From Dehalococcoidales bacterium (lineage in GTDB: Bacteria; Chloroflexota; Dehalococcoidia; Dehalococcoidales; RBG-16-60-22): a stretch of 46,353 nucleotides of DNA. Numbering within the stretch: the stretch's first letter is position 1; each line of letters starts with the position of its first letter. The notes beneath the pieces were generated by a model. The model searched no databases, was not told the DNA's origin, and worked only from the letters and a program-made list of their open reading frames with translations. Positions 17,997 to 32,495 of the stretch are shown piece by piece. The stretch lies in NCBI GenBank assembly GCA_016930185.1, contig JAFGHK010000019.1:1-46353 (forward strand), given 5' to 3'. A program made the position numbers and the translations under genes.

Positions 17997-18281
17997 ATGC
18001 CGCTATATATTATGACGAGCACCCTGACCGACGAAGGCCGAAAAACGGTGAAATCTAATCCCCTTAGAATCATAGAGGTAAACAAGGAAGTCGAAGCCAT
18101 GGGCGTGAAAATCCTCGCCCAGTACGTTACCCTGGGGCAATACGACTTCATCAATATCCTGGAAGCCCCCAATAATGAAGTTGTCGCAAAAGTAGCGATA
18201 GAACTCGGCTCCCGCGGCACGCTCCAGACCAACACCCTCGCCGCCTTGACTCTGGACGATTTTATAAAAGCACTCAAATAG
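17997..18281 (+). CDS. GYD-domain protein
   Basis: MPLYIMTSTLTDEGRKTVKSNPLRI...LGQYDFINILEAPNNEVVAKVAIELGSRGTLQTNTLAA; SD ggaggagggaaaaATG. Confidence 0.8.
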   Translation: MPLYIMTSTLTDEGRKTVKSNPLRIIEVNKEVEAMGVKILAQYVTLGQYDFINILEAPNNEVVAKVAIELGSRGTLQTNTLAALTLDDFIKALK

Positions 18282-18362
18282 CAATGTCGTTGAAAAGAAA
18301 ATACCGGTGCCCTACAGCTGCGCGACCGCTCAAGCCACGACAATAACTGGAGGATAATAATC

Positions 18363-19508
18363 AGACCTCTTAGCTTTACCCAGATTTCTCTTTACCAGCA
18401 ATGCCCCTGGTGCTACAAGCTTCAGTACATCGACGGCCTGAAAGCCAAGGAAAAATGGTATTTCAGCTTCGGCACGTCCATGCACAACGCCTTGGAGCGT
18501 TTTTTTAAAGTGCGCACGCCGCCGGCCCCCTCGCTCGAAGAACTGCTGCAGTTTTACGAGCAGGGCTGGGTTTCAGGGGGATACGAATCGCCGGAGGAAG
18601 AGGCCAGGTACAAGGAGTACGGCAGGGAAATTCTAAAGCGCTTCCGGGAGATTCACGCCCCCGATTTCCGCCTGCCGATTGCGCTGGAGCGCAGGTTCAA
18701 CCTGGACATCGAAGGGATTAAGCTGATAGGGTTTATCGACCGGGTGGATAAACTGGACAGCGGCGGTCTTTCCATCATCGACTATAAGACAAACCAGGAG
18801 CTTTTTACGTCCGATTACCTGGAAAACGACCTCCAGCTGACGATTTACCAGATGGCCGCCGAGCAGACCTGGAACCTGCCGGTGGAAAAACTCACGCTCT
18901 ACCACTTGCGGTCGAATACCGCCTGCACCTGCGCACCGCGTGATGAAAAGCGCATCGACCAGGCCAGACAGCTGGTGCTGGACGTGGCGGAAAATATTAA
19001 TCAGGGGAATTTCCCCGCTACGGAACACGAGTTTTGCCCCTGCGATTTCCCCGAGCACTGCCCCTACTACCGCCACCAGTATATTAAAACGGAAGAACAG
19101 CCGGACCGGCAGGAGCAGCTGCCCGGCATCGCTGCCGCCGACGCCGTCGAGCGCTATGCCGAAATACAGTCACAAATCAAGGAACTGGAAGCAGAACTCG
19201 AAGAAATTAAGCAATCGATAATCGACTACTGCCAGGCGGAGGGACTGAACCGCGTTTACGGCAGCGAACATGATATCTCCTACAAACTTACGCAGAGGAC
19301 AGGCTTCAGCGGGGACGAGGTCAAATCCGTCCTGGAACCGGAGGGGCTGTGGGAAAAGGTGCTGGGGTTCGACCAGGCGCTCGTAAGAAAGCTCATGGAG
19401 GACAGGTCAACTCCCGCTGAAATCAAGAAAAAGCTGGAAACGCTGAAAAAGATTACATCTACATATACCAGTTTAAGGCTACGACAACACGACGGCGAAG
19501 AAGAGTGA
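18363..19508 (+). CDS. Cas4/RecB-like PD-(D/E)XK nuclease with a predicted Fe-S cysteine set; true start lies upstream of the track's 18480 ATG
   Basis: In-frame upstream codons read RPLSFTQISLYQQCPWCYKLQYIDGLKAKEKWYFSFGTSMHNALE, a RecB-nuclease N-terminus; GFIDRVDKLDSGGLSIIDYKT catalytic motif; FCPCDFPEHCPYY C-terminal cysteines. Exact start codon not resolved. Confidence 0.8.
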   Translation, partial: RPLSFTQISLYQQCPWCYKLQYIDGLKAKEKWYFSFGTSMHNALERFFKVRTPPAPSLEELLQFYEQGWVSGGYESPEEEARYKEYGREILKRFREIHAPDFRLPIALERRFNLDIEGIKLIGFIDRVDKLDSGGLSIIDYKTNQELFTSDYLENDLQLTIYQMAAEQTWNLPVEKLTLYHLRSNTACTCAPRDEKRIDQARQLVLDVAENINQGNFPATEHEFCPCDFPEHCPYYRHQYIKTEEQPDRQEQLPGIAAADAVERYAEIQSQIKELEAELEEIKQSIIDYCQAEGLNRVYGSEHDISYKLTQRTGFSGDEVKSVLEPEGLWEKVLGFDQALVRKLMEDRSTPAEIKKKLETLKKITSTYTSLRLRQHDGEEE

Positions 19509-19518
19509 GGGATAAATC

Positions 19519-20124
19519 ATGGCAAGACTGCTGCTGATAAGGCACGGCACAACCAGGCTGCACAAAAACGACCGCTTCTGGGGCTGGACGGACGTGCCCC
19601 TAAGCGCCACCGGCATCAAGCAGGCGGGAAAACTGCGGACCCGCCTGGCAGGTGAAAAAATAACCGCCGTTTATACCAGCACGCTAAGTCGCGCCAGCGC
19701 TACCGCGGAAATCATCGCCACCGGGCACAAAGCTGAATTAGTCGCCTGCGACGAACTCTGCGAGTGCAACTTCGGGTTTATCGAAGGGCTGACCTATAAA
19801 GAAATTGAGCACCGTTACCCGGAACTGGCCGAAGAGCTGGCAAGCAGGAAAACGGTCTCTTTTCCCGGAGGGGAAACGCTCGACCAGCTAAACGACCGGG
19901 TTATAACTTTTATGAAAGAACTGGAAAATCTCAAGGCTAAAGATATGGCGGTCATCGTCTCTCACGGCGGGCCACTGCGGTTGTTAATCTGCAATTTACT
20001 GGGTATGGATATTACGCACTGGCAGCAGTTCCGCATCGATAGAGCGTCGTTGAGTATCGTGGAGACCTATCCACAGACGGCTATCCTGGTCTCGCTCAAT
20101 GATGTTACCCATCTTAAGAAATAA
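19519..20124 (+). CDS. Histidine phosphatase family protein (phosphoglycerate mutase-like)
   Basis: LLLIRHGTT..., YTSTLSRASATAEII, VIVSHGGPLR. Confidence 0.92.
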   Translation: MARLLLIRHGTTRLHKNDRFWGWTDVPLSATGIKQAGKLRTRLAGEKITAVYTSTLSRASATAEIIATGHKAELVACDELCECNFGFIEGLTYKEIEHRYPELAEELASRKTVSFPGGETLDQLNDRVITFMKELENLKAKDMAVIVSHGGPLRLLICNLLGMDITHWQQFRIDRASLSIVETYPQTAILVSLNDVTHLKK

Positions 20125-20134
20125 TGGAAGTATT

Positions 20135-20815
20135 ATGAATCTGGCTTTTGCATCATGGAGCGGGGGAAAGGACGGCTGCCTAGCGCTTTACCGGGCCAAG
20201 CAGTCGGGCATGGATATCCGCTTCCTGGTAAACATGGTCTCGGAGGACGGCAAGCGCTCGTGCAGTCATGGCATCCGGGCGGCTGTAATTAAAGAGCAGG
20301 CTGGGGCGCTGGGAATACCCATCGTACAGAAGCCCACCACAACTAAAACCTACGAAAAGATATTTGTCGATACACTCAAGGAATTGAAAAAGAAGGGCGT
20401 TACTGACGGCGTTTTCGGCGATATAGATTTCGACCCGCACCGGGAGTGGAACGAAAGGGTCTGCGGCGGGGCCGGTATAAAAGTCCACCTTCCCCTCTGG
20501 CAGGAGGACCAGACAAAACTCATGGAAGAATTCATCGACGCCGGATTTAAGTCCGTGGTCGTTGCCGCGAAAGCCGAGCTGCTCGGAAAAGAGTACCTCG
20601 GCAGGACCGTCGATAGGCAGTTCATCGCCGATTTAGCCGGATTAAATAAAGACATCACGCCCTGCGGCGAGTCCGGCGAGTACCACACGCTGGTGGTCGA
20701 TGGGCCTATATTTCCAAATCGACTGGAAATTATAGAATCTGAAAAGGTAAGTCGCGGTGACCACCATTTTCTAGAGATACTAAAGACCAGAATAGCCGCT
20801 AAGAAACAGGATTAG
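20135..20815 (+). CDS. Diphthine--ammonia ligase-like ATP pyrophosphatase (Dph6/MJ0570-like)
   Basis: MNLAFASWSGGKDGCLALYRAKQSG (SGGKD PP-loop), GVFGDIDFDPHREWNERVC, GESGEYHTLVVDGPIF. Confidence 0.88.
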   Translation: MNLAFASWSGGKDGCLALYRAKQSGMDIRFLVNMVSEDGKRSCSHGIRAAVIKEQAGALGIPIVQKPTTTKTYEKIFVDTLKELKKKGVTDGVFGDIDFDPHREWNERVCGGAGIKVHLPLWQEDQTKLMEEFIDAGFKSVVVAAKAELLGKEYLGRTVDRQFIADLAGLNKDITPCGESGEYHTLVVDGPIFPNRLEIIESEKVSRGDHHFLEILKTRIAAKKQD

Positions 20816-20819
20816 TAAA

Positions 20820-21074
20820 ATGACCAAAATAATAGCCAGAGTGATATCACAAAAGGGCGTTTGCGATGCCGGCCATAAGGTCGGTGACGAGTTCGTCATC
20901 GGGCAGACAACGCCCGAAGGGATGTGCTCCTGGGCTTTTTATACCCTTTTCCCCTTCGCCGAGCCGCTGCAGTTCGGCGGCAAGTTCCCGTGGGAAAAAG
21001 ACCCCTCCAAAGCCAGAGTAGCCTGCCCGGACGCGGATAATCCCGTTATCTTTGAGCTGCGGAGAGTGGAATAG
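20820..21074 (+). CDS. TIGR04076-like small protein (copy 1)
   Basis: 84 aa; CDAGHKVGDEFVIGQTTPEGMCSWAFYTLFPFAEPLQFGGKFPWEKDP...CPD; paralogous to 44352..44630. Confidence 0.75.
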   Translation: MTKIIARVISQKGVCDAGHKVGDEFVIGQTTPEGMCSWAFYTLFPFAEPLQFGGKFPWEKDPSKARVACPDADNPVIFELRRVE

Positions 21075-21079
21075 CCGCG

Positions 21080-21523
21080 ATGGCCTGGCTTAGAGAGCTT
21101 TCAATTAATAAGGACCACGTTTACCGGGGAATCGTTGAAACGGGACTTGGCGGCGCCGTGGCGGAAATGGACCAGCCCGACTTTATGGAAGGCTTCAAGA
21201 AATTAACCGGACTGGACGTTATACCCGGAACGCTAAATATAAAAATGGTCGAGCCGCTTGACCTTCACCTCTTAAGATACCTGAAGTTCGCCGATATCGG
21301 CTGGGAGTTCGACCCGGCGACGCAGGGAATCGACTACACAGGCGAAATCGGGATGTACTATCGACGGGCGACCGTAAAGGGCAAATACAAGGCCTATCTC
21401 CTGGTCTTTACCTGGGTATCGGATACCCATACCGACGCGGAACTGGTAAGCCCACACCACCTGCGCACGGTGCTCAAACTTAAAGATGGGGACAAAGTAA
21501 AGTTTAAACTGGACAGTGAATAA
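21080..21523 (+). CDS. DUF120-like / archaeal-type CTP-dependent riboflavin kinase domain protein
   Basis: 147 aa; GIVETGLGGAVAEMDQPDFMEGFKKLTGLDVIPGTLNIKM, a G-rich loop plus PGTLN motif as in RibK/DUF120. Confidence 0.7.
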   Translation: MAWLRELSINKDHVYRGIVETGLGGAVAEMDQPDFMEGFKKLTGLDVIPGTLNIKMVEPLDLHLLRYLKFADIGWEFDPATQGIDYTGEIGMYYRRATVKGKYKAYLLVFTWVSDTHTDAELVSPHHLRTVLKLKDGDKVKFKLDSE

Positions 21524-21547
21524 GGCAAAAAGCGTTACTGCCGACTG

Positions 21548-21883
21548 TTAGAAAGCCAGCATTATCAATTCTTTTACGTTCCACCCCACCACCATCAGCA
21601 ACAGCAGGATAGCGGGAATCAGCCACCTGCCCGGCACAAAAAAGCTGATAGCCACTGGGATAACGAACTTGAAAATCGCCATCTTGTAGGTGGAGTCCAT
21701 TGACGCTTTCATGACGGGATTCAGCTCTATCCAGCCGTAGCGTGCCGCCAGAGCCGTCAAGACCAGGTCCACAACCTGTAATGATAAAAAGGCCATTTTT
21801 AGAACCAGGTCGACTTTATCACGCCGACGGCTCCTGACGAGGATACTTGAGATTGGTCCCCCGATACGCTGACCTAATGACAT
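21548..21883 (-). CDS. Small integral membrane protein, DUF5658-like
   Basis: 111 aa; VVDLVLTALAARYGWIELNPVMKASM pattern with TM segments. Confidence 0.6.
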   Translation of the reverse strand: MSLGQRIGGPISSILVRSRRRDKVDLVLKMAFLSLQVVDLVLTALAARYGWIELNPVMKASMDSTYKMAIFKFVIPVAISFFVPGRWLIPAILLLLMVVGWNVKELIMLAF

Positions 21884-22031
21884 AACTTTCTTCTTTCTCT
21901 TTCCAGCGTATCTTTTAATTCAAAAACACAGGATAAATTTAACCTATGGAAATATGAATAAAGTGTAAAAATCCTTCCTCTATTTTTCTTTTGCCCGTTC
22001 CTGCCCTGTGCTATACTTAGGTAAGATTTAA

Positions 22032-24682
<2,651 letters not shown>

Positions 24683-24695
24683 TAATGTTTTTTCT

Positions 24696-24725
24696 TTGCC
24701 CCCGTTCCGCCCGCGATGCTATAAT
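24696..24725 (+). promoter_or_regulatory. Promoter candidate for the lipoprotein gene
   Basis: TTGCCC-N18-TATAAT, upstream of SD gggagg and the TTG start at 24754. Confidence 0.4.
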
Positions 24726-24753
24726 CACAGTACACGACGGCGGGAGGTCGCGA

Positions 24754-25320
24754 TTGAAAAGGCTGCTGTTCTTATGCATCGTTTTCCTGTGTATCCCAGC
24801 ATTATCGCTTGTAATCACGGGCTGCGGGCAGACACAGTCCACTGCTCCAGTCCCGGATACGACTAACAGCAAGATTTACGAAAACGAATACTTCGGTTAC
24901 TCCTGCCTGTACCCTGCTGGCTGGGAATTACAGGCAAATCCGGGCGGTATGCTGGTCCTGTTTGCCGGGCCGATGGACACCGATGATGAATTCATAATTA
25001 ATGTTAATATTTTTGTCGAAGAATTAACTGAATATGCCGGTATTTCACTTGATGATTACACGGAAAACAGCGAAGTACAGTTCCATGAATCTCTGGATGA
25101 TTACCAGAGGCTGGCCCTGGATGATACCATCATCAGCGGAATGGCCGCCAGGCTGGTTACCTACTCCTTCTCAATAGACACCTTTAAAATCAAGGGGACA
25201 CAGGCGTTTTTCATCCGCGACAATAAAGCCTATATCATCACCTACTCGGCCACGCCCGAAACCCACAGTCAATATTACTCTGAATTCGAACTTATATTCG
25301 CGAGTTTGGTCTTCAAATAG
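24754..25320 (+). CDS. Putative lipoprotein
   Basis: TTG start after gggaggtcgcga; signal and lipobox LSLVITGCGQTQS; PsbP-like segment YFGYSCLYPAGWEL. Confidence 0.7.
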   Translation: MKRLLFLCIVFLCIPALSLVITGCGQTQSTAPVPDTTNSKIYENEYFGYSCLYPAGWELQANPGGMLVLFAGPMDTDDEFIINVNIFVEELTEYAGISLDDYTENSEVQFHESLDDYQRLALDDTIISGMAARLVTYSFSIDTFKIKGTQAFFIRDNKAYIITYSATPETHSQYYSEFELIFASLVFK

Positions 25321-25331
25321 TTGAAGGTGTT

Positions 25332-27117
<1,786 letters not shown>

Positions 27118-27142
27118 GTGCCCACCCTGGAAAAGAGAAATC

Positions 27143-28135
27143 ATGGCTGAAATATTCCCCGGCATACACTGGCTTAAATCGCCGATAGCCCTTGAACAAA
27201 GCTCATTGGCGCACGTAAATATATACCTGGTTGAAGGCGACAAGGGCTATTTGCTGGTCGATGCCGGGTGGAACACGGATATATCTTTCAGCACACTGCA
27301 TAATTTCCTGATTAAAAAGGGCAAAAATTTCCATGATATAAAGCAGATTGTCGTTACCCACGTCCACCCCGACCACTACGGTATGGCGGGGCGGATAAAA
27401 GAGCTCTCCGGTGCAACGCTGGCTATGTACCACACCGAAAAAGACTTCATCGAGCCCAGGTATGTCTCCATGGAAGAGCTGCTGCAAAAGACCGACCGCA
27501 TGCTCGTGGTCAACGGCACGCCGGAAAAGGAAATGGTCGTATTGCGGGACGCCAGCCTGGACGTTGAAAAATACATCGTCCCCACCCAGCCGGACCAGCT
27601 CCTCCACGACGGCGATACAATAACCACCGGACTTTTTACGTTCCGGGTAATATGGACGCCGGGTCATTCCTCCGGTCACATCTGCCTCCACGAGCCGGAC
27701 AAAAAAGTGCTGATTTCAGGCGACCATATCCTGCCCAGGATAACGCCCAACATCAGCGTTAATCCGCAGTCGATAGAAAACCCCCTGGGCAGGTATCTGG
27801 AGTCGCTCAAGGAGTTAAGGAGGCTTGATGTAGAACTTACGCTGCCGGGGCATGACGAGCCGTTTAAAAACCTCAAGCAGCGCATCGACGAGATAATATA
27901 CCACCACGGCTTGAGAAACCTGGAAATACTGGGGACTTTAGCCTCCCGCCCCAGGACAGCCTACCGAATTGCGAAGGAGGCAAGCTGGGGCGATAACGCC
28001 GCCTGGAAAGACCTGCCGCCCTTCCACCAGAGGATGGCGGTCTTCGAGACGCTGGCCCACCTGGAGATGATGGCGGCGGAAAGCCGCGTGGACAAACTCA
28101 CGCGCAAGGGCATCATTTACTGGGCGGAGAAGTGA
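27143..28135 (+). CDS. MBL-fold metallohydrolase
   Basis: VTHVHPDHYGMAGRI (HxHxDH), WTPGHSSGHICLHEPDKKVLISGDHIL. Confidence 0.92.
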   Translation: MAEIFPGIHWLKSPIALEQSSLAHVNIYLVEGDKGYLLVDAGWNTDISFSTLHNFLIKKGKNFHDIKQIVVTHVHPDHYGMAGRIKELSGATLAMYHTEKDFIEPRYVSMEELLQKTDRMLVVNGTPEKEMVVLRDASLDVEKYIVPTQPDQLLHDGDTITTGLFTFRVIWTPGHSSGHICLHEPDKKVLISGDHILPRITPNISVNPQSIENPLGRYLESLKELRRLDVELTLPGHDEPFKNLKQRIDEIIYHHGLRNLEILGTLASRPRTAYRIAKEASWGDNAAWKDLPPFHQRMAVFETLAHLEMMAAESRVDKLTRKGIIYWAEK

Positions 28136-28147
28136 TATAATTTAGTC

Positions 28148-29161
28148 GTGATGAAAAAAATCGGCATCACCACCACCGTGCCGGTGGAAGTCCTGCTCGC
28201 CGCAGGGTACCAGCCAATCGACCTCAATAACGTCCTCGTTAGCGCCCCCGACCCCACCAAATACGTTACTATTGCCGAGCGGGACGGCTTTCCGCTTAAC
28301 TGCTGTACCTGGATTAAAGGCCTCTACGGCGTCTGCATGGACAGCGGCATTAACGACGTTCTGTGTGTGACCAATGGCGACTGCACTAATACAATCATGC
28401 TCATGGAGGTCTTAAAGCTTAAAGGCAAAAATACCATACCATTCGCCTATCCTGAACGCCCCGACGCAGAGCAGATGGACTATGTCCTGGAGAAATTGGC
28501 GGCAACCCTCGGCACGACGCTACAAGCCGCAGAGAAAGTGCGGCGTAAGGTAAAGCCGGCGCGCGACCTCGCCCTCAAGCTGGACGAGCTTACATGGAAG
28601 GACAATAAGGTCAGCGGCTGGGAGAATAATCTTTGGCTGATTTCAACTTCCGACTTTAACGGTGACTATTTGAAATACCAGAAAGAATTGCAGGAGTTAA
28701 TCGATAAATCCACGCAGCGCCAGCACTACCCTTCCCAGGAAATCCGGATAGGGTATATCGGGGTGCCGTCCGTCTATGCTAAGGAGTTTTACCCTTACGT
28801 TGAAAAACACGGCGCGAGAGTGGTTTTTAACGAGGTGCAGCGCCAGTTCGCCATGCCCGAACCGGGTGGGTCGCTGGCCGAACAGTACACCAATTACACC
28901 TACCCTTACTCCATCAACGAGCATATCGCCGATATCAAGTCCGAGCTTAAAAAGAGGCGTATCGACGGGATAATTCATTACGTGCAGGCGTTCTGCCACC
29001 GGGGCATCGGGGACATCGTCATGCGCAGCATGATTAAGGTTCCCATGCTGACGCTGGAAGGCAACGCCGACTTCTTTCTCAACGGGCATGTCAAGACCCG
29101 TATCGAGGCTTTCCTGGACATGATAGAGAGGAGAAAAATCTCGCCCAAAGTAGTAAAATAG
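28148..29161 (+). CDS. 2-hydroxyacyl-CoA dehydratase family protein
   Basis: 337 aa; LNCCTWIKGLYGVCMDSGINDVLCVTNGDCTNT and FCHRGIGDIV. Confidence 0.8.
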   Translation: MMKKIGITTTVPVEVLLAAGYQPIDLNNVLVSAPDPTKYVTIAERDGFPLNCCTWIKGLYGVCMDSGINDVLCVTNGDCTNTIMLMEVLKLKGKNTIPFAYPERPDAEQMDYVLEKLAATLGTTLQAAEKVRRKVKPARDLALKLDELTWKDNKVSGWENNLWLISTSDFNGDYLKYQKELQELIDKSTQRQHYPSQEIRIGYIGVPSVYAKEFYPYVEKHGARVVFNEVQRQFAMPEPGGSLAEQYTNYTYPYSINEHIADIKSELKKRRIDGIIHYVQAFCHRGIGDIVMRSMIKVPMLTLEGNADFFLNGHVKTRIEAFLDMIERRKISPKVVK

Positions 29162-29204
29162 GTATGTGATTGTTTGACATATATGTATTTATTAGGAGGC
29201 TTAA

Positions 29205-30217
<1,013 letters not shown>

Positions 30218-30218
<1 letters not shown>

Positions 30219-31084
30219 TGCTTGAGATTATTGATACTTTTCCTGCCTTTTTGAAGTACTGGAAAAAAGCACAAAACCAATCACTGGACGAGCAAATAGA
30301 AGGCTGGGAAAAAGTATATATGACTCCCTGGCCGGAGCTTCTGGCCAAGCAGTTAGATAATTACGAAGCGGATAAACTCGACTGGCGTAAAATTGCCCGC
30401 GTAAAAGTTTTCCCTCACTTTTCAAAACAAATACCCGCCATGAGGGAAGCGCATAAAAACCTGCTGGAATCCTGTGTGCCCCTTTATGAAAGAGTGCAGC
30501 ATTTATTCGATTTTAACAGTGATGTTATCGTCGTAATCTATGTGGGAATAGGATGCGGGGCTGGTTGGGTAACACCCTATCGCGATACGCCGGCAATTCT
30601 ATTCGGGCTGGAAAATATCGCCGAGTGCGATTGGAGCAACGTATCTGATATACAGGAACTAATCGCCCACGAAGCGGGACACCTTGTTCACCAGTACTGG
30701 CGGTCACAAAATGGCAAGTCCGCAGGTTCCGGCCCCTGGTGGCAGCTTTATGAAGAAGGCTTTGCCCAGCGAATTGAGAGTAAAATATGCAGCGAATATA
30801 CCTGGCACCAGGCAGATGAGTTAATGGACAGCGACTGGCTTGAGTGGTGTCAGCGCCACAAAGGCTGGCTGGCGGCTGAATTTTTAAAAAGGATAGGAGA
30901 AGCAAAATCTGTAGCTCCGTTCTTCGGTTCGTGGTTTAATATAAACGGCAAAATTGAAACAGGATATTTCCTCGGGCATGAAGTGATTACAGAACTGGAA
31001 AAAAATATCAGTATTAAAGAAATCGCCCTGTTTGACGATATTGAAGGATATTTAAAGCCGATATTAAAACAAATGATGCCATGA
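30218..31084 (+). CDS. Putative zinc metallopeptidase-like protein (HEAGH motif)
   Basis: 288 aa; IQELIAHEAGHLVHQYW plus a downstream EEGFAQ motif; GTG start overlapping the gap stop codon. Confidence 0.65.
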
Positions 31085-31111
31085 TATAATAAAAATGTAC
31101 CATAGTAGCGA

Positions 31112-31141
31112 TTGACATTGTATTGCGGAATTGCGTAAAAT
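31112..31141 (+). promoter_or_regulatory. Promoter of FtsZ-like gene A
   Basis: TTGACA-N18-TAAAAT, containing the ATTGCGGAATTGCGTAAA motif. Confidence 0.6.
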
Positions 31142-31170
31142 GTAACATCGGCTACCTGCAAAGGTGAGTA

Positions 31171-32346
31171 ATGAAATTAGTAGTTGTTGGTTTCGGTCAG
31201 TGCGGCGGCAGAATCGCCGATGAATTCGCCCGTTTGAATAAAAGAGCCATGGGATTGCGCAGGCTCAACATCGTCACCGGCGCTTATGCGGTCAATACCG
31301 ATATCGCCGACCTTAGTGGACTAACAACCATAAAATCTAATTACGACCACCGCATTCTTATCGGCAACAAGAAGACACAGGGACACGGCGTGGGGAAAAT
31401 CAACGAACTCGGTGCGGAAATCGCCCACGAAGATGCCGATAAAATCATCGAGACAATCAGGACCACCGAGCACTTTTCAGAAACAGATGCGTTCCTGCTC
31501 ATCGCCGGGGCGGCGGGGGGCACCGGCTCCGGCGCGATAGCCGTATTGACACAGCAGATTAAAGAGCGCTACGTTGATAAACCGGTCTACAATCTCATTG
31601 TCCTTCCCTTCGAGCACGAGGTCGCTACCGAGGAAAGGACAGTCTATAACGTGGCCACATGCTTGAAGTCCAGCTATCTGGTGGCGGACGCTATATTCCT
31701 GGTGGACAACCAGCGGTACGTAATGAAAGACGCCTCGCTAATGAATAATCTGTCTAGGATAAACACGTTGATTGTCCAGCCGTTCTTCAATCTCCTCTGT
31801 GCCGGCGAGGAAAAAAGGACGCGGTATATCGGTGCCAAAATTTTAGACGCCGGAGATATTATACAGACACTGGTAGGCTGGACAACGCTCGGCTACGGGC
31901 GTTCGCAGACCAGTATATTCAAGAACCTTTTCAGCGGCCCACGAGACTTTCGCGATAAAGCCTCGGAAACCCAGCGCGGCATCCATGCCCTCGATGAAGC
32001 CATTACCGGCCTGTCCATCAAGTGTAATCCCCTGGAATCCAAGCGGGCGCTTTATCTCGTCTCTGCCCCGGCCAAGGAAATTAACGTGGACCTTATCAAA
32101 GACATGGGCACCTATATCAAAAACATGGCGCCGGAAGCTGTCATCAGGAGCGGTGATTACCCGCGTGAAAAAGGCAATCTCGATGTAACCCTGATTCTCT
32201 CGGAGATGAGCGACGTGGAGAAAGTCAGGGGCTACTTCACCAAGGCAATCAATCTCATCGCGGAACTTAAGAAACGCCAGGAAGGTATAGTAAGCACACA
32301 GCGAGGGATTGATGTTTCCATTAAGGATATTCCCTCGCTGTTATAG
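31171..32346 (+). CDS. FtsZ/tubulin-like GTPase, paralog A
   Basis: 391 aa; N-terminal GFGQCGGRIADEF, tubulin-signature AGGTGSGAI, T7-like ILDAGDIIQTLVGWTTLGYG, C-terminal KDIPSLL. Confidence 0.88.
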   Translation: MKLVVVGFGQCGGRIADEFARLNKRAMGLRRLNIVTGAYAVNTDIADLSGLTTIKSNYDHRILIGNKKTQGHGVGKINELGAEIAHEDADKIIETIRTTEHFSETDAFLLIAGAAGGTGSGAIAVLTQQIKERYVDKPVYNLIVLPFEHEVATEERTVYNVATCLKSSYLVADAIFLVDNQRYVMKDASLMNNLSRINTLIVQPFFNLLCAGEEKRTRYIGAKILDAGDIIQTLVGWTTLGYGRSQTSIFKNLFSGPRDFRDKASETQRGIHALDEAITGLSIKCNPLESKRALYLVSAPAKEINVDLIKDMGTYIKNMAPEAVIRSGDYPREKGNLDVTLILSEMSDVEKVRGYFTKAINLIAELKKRQEGIVSTQRGIDVSIKDIPSLL

Positions 32347-32495
32347 CTCGATTATTCAGTTATAATCTAACTTATAATTCCACAAGATTACTGGTTCGTC
32401 GGTAATTTTTTAATTCCTAACCGTCCGAATACCCAATCCTGCTATTCACCGCAAACACTATCAGTCCGGTGCATTAAAACGTAAGCCGGATTTAT

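Noticed and set aside
18363-19508. Cas4-like nuclease as sign of a CRISPR locus
   Set aside because: No repeats, spacers or other cas genes in the window.
21991-22017. TTGCCC...GTTCC...TATACT upstream of ligA resembling the element at 24696-24725 as a shared special promoter
   Set aside because: Spacing differs (15 versus 18) and two instances are not enough to claim a motif.
32464-32492. Terminator between FtsZ-like gene A and the hendecad gene (TCCGG...CCGGA then tttattta)
   Set aside because: Only a 5-bp stem with a long loop and interrupted T tract; too weak to list.
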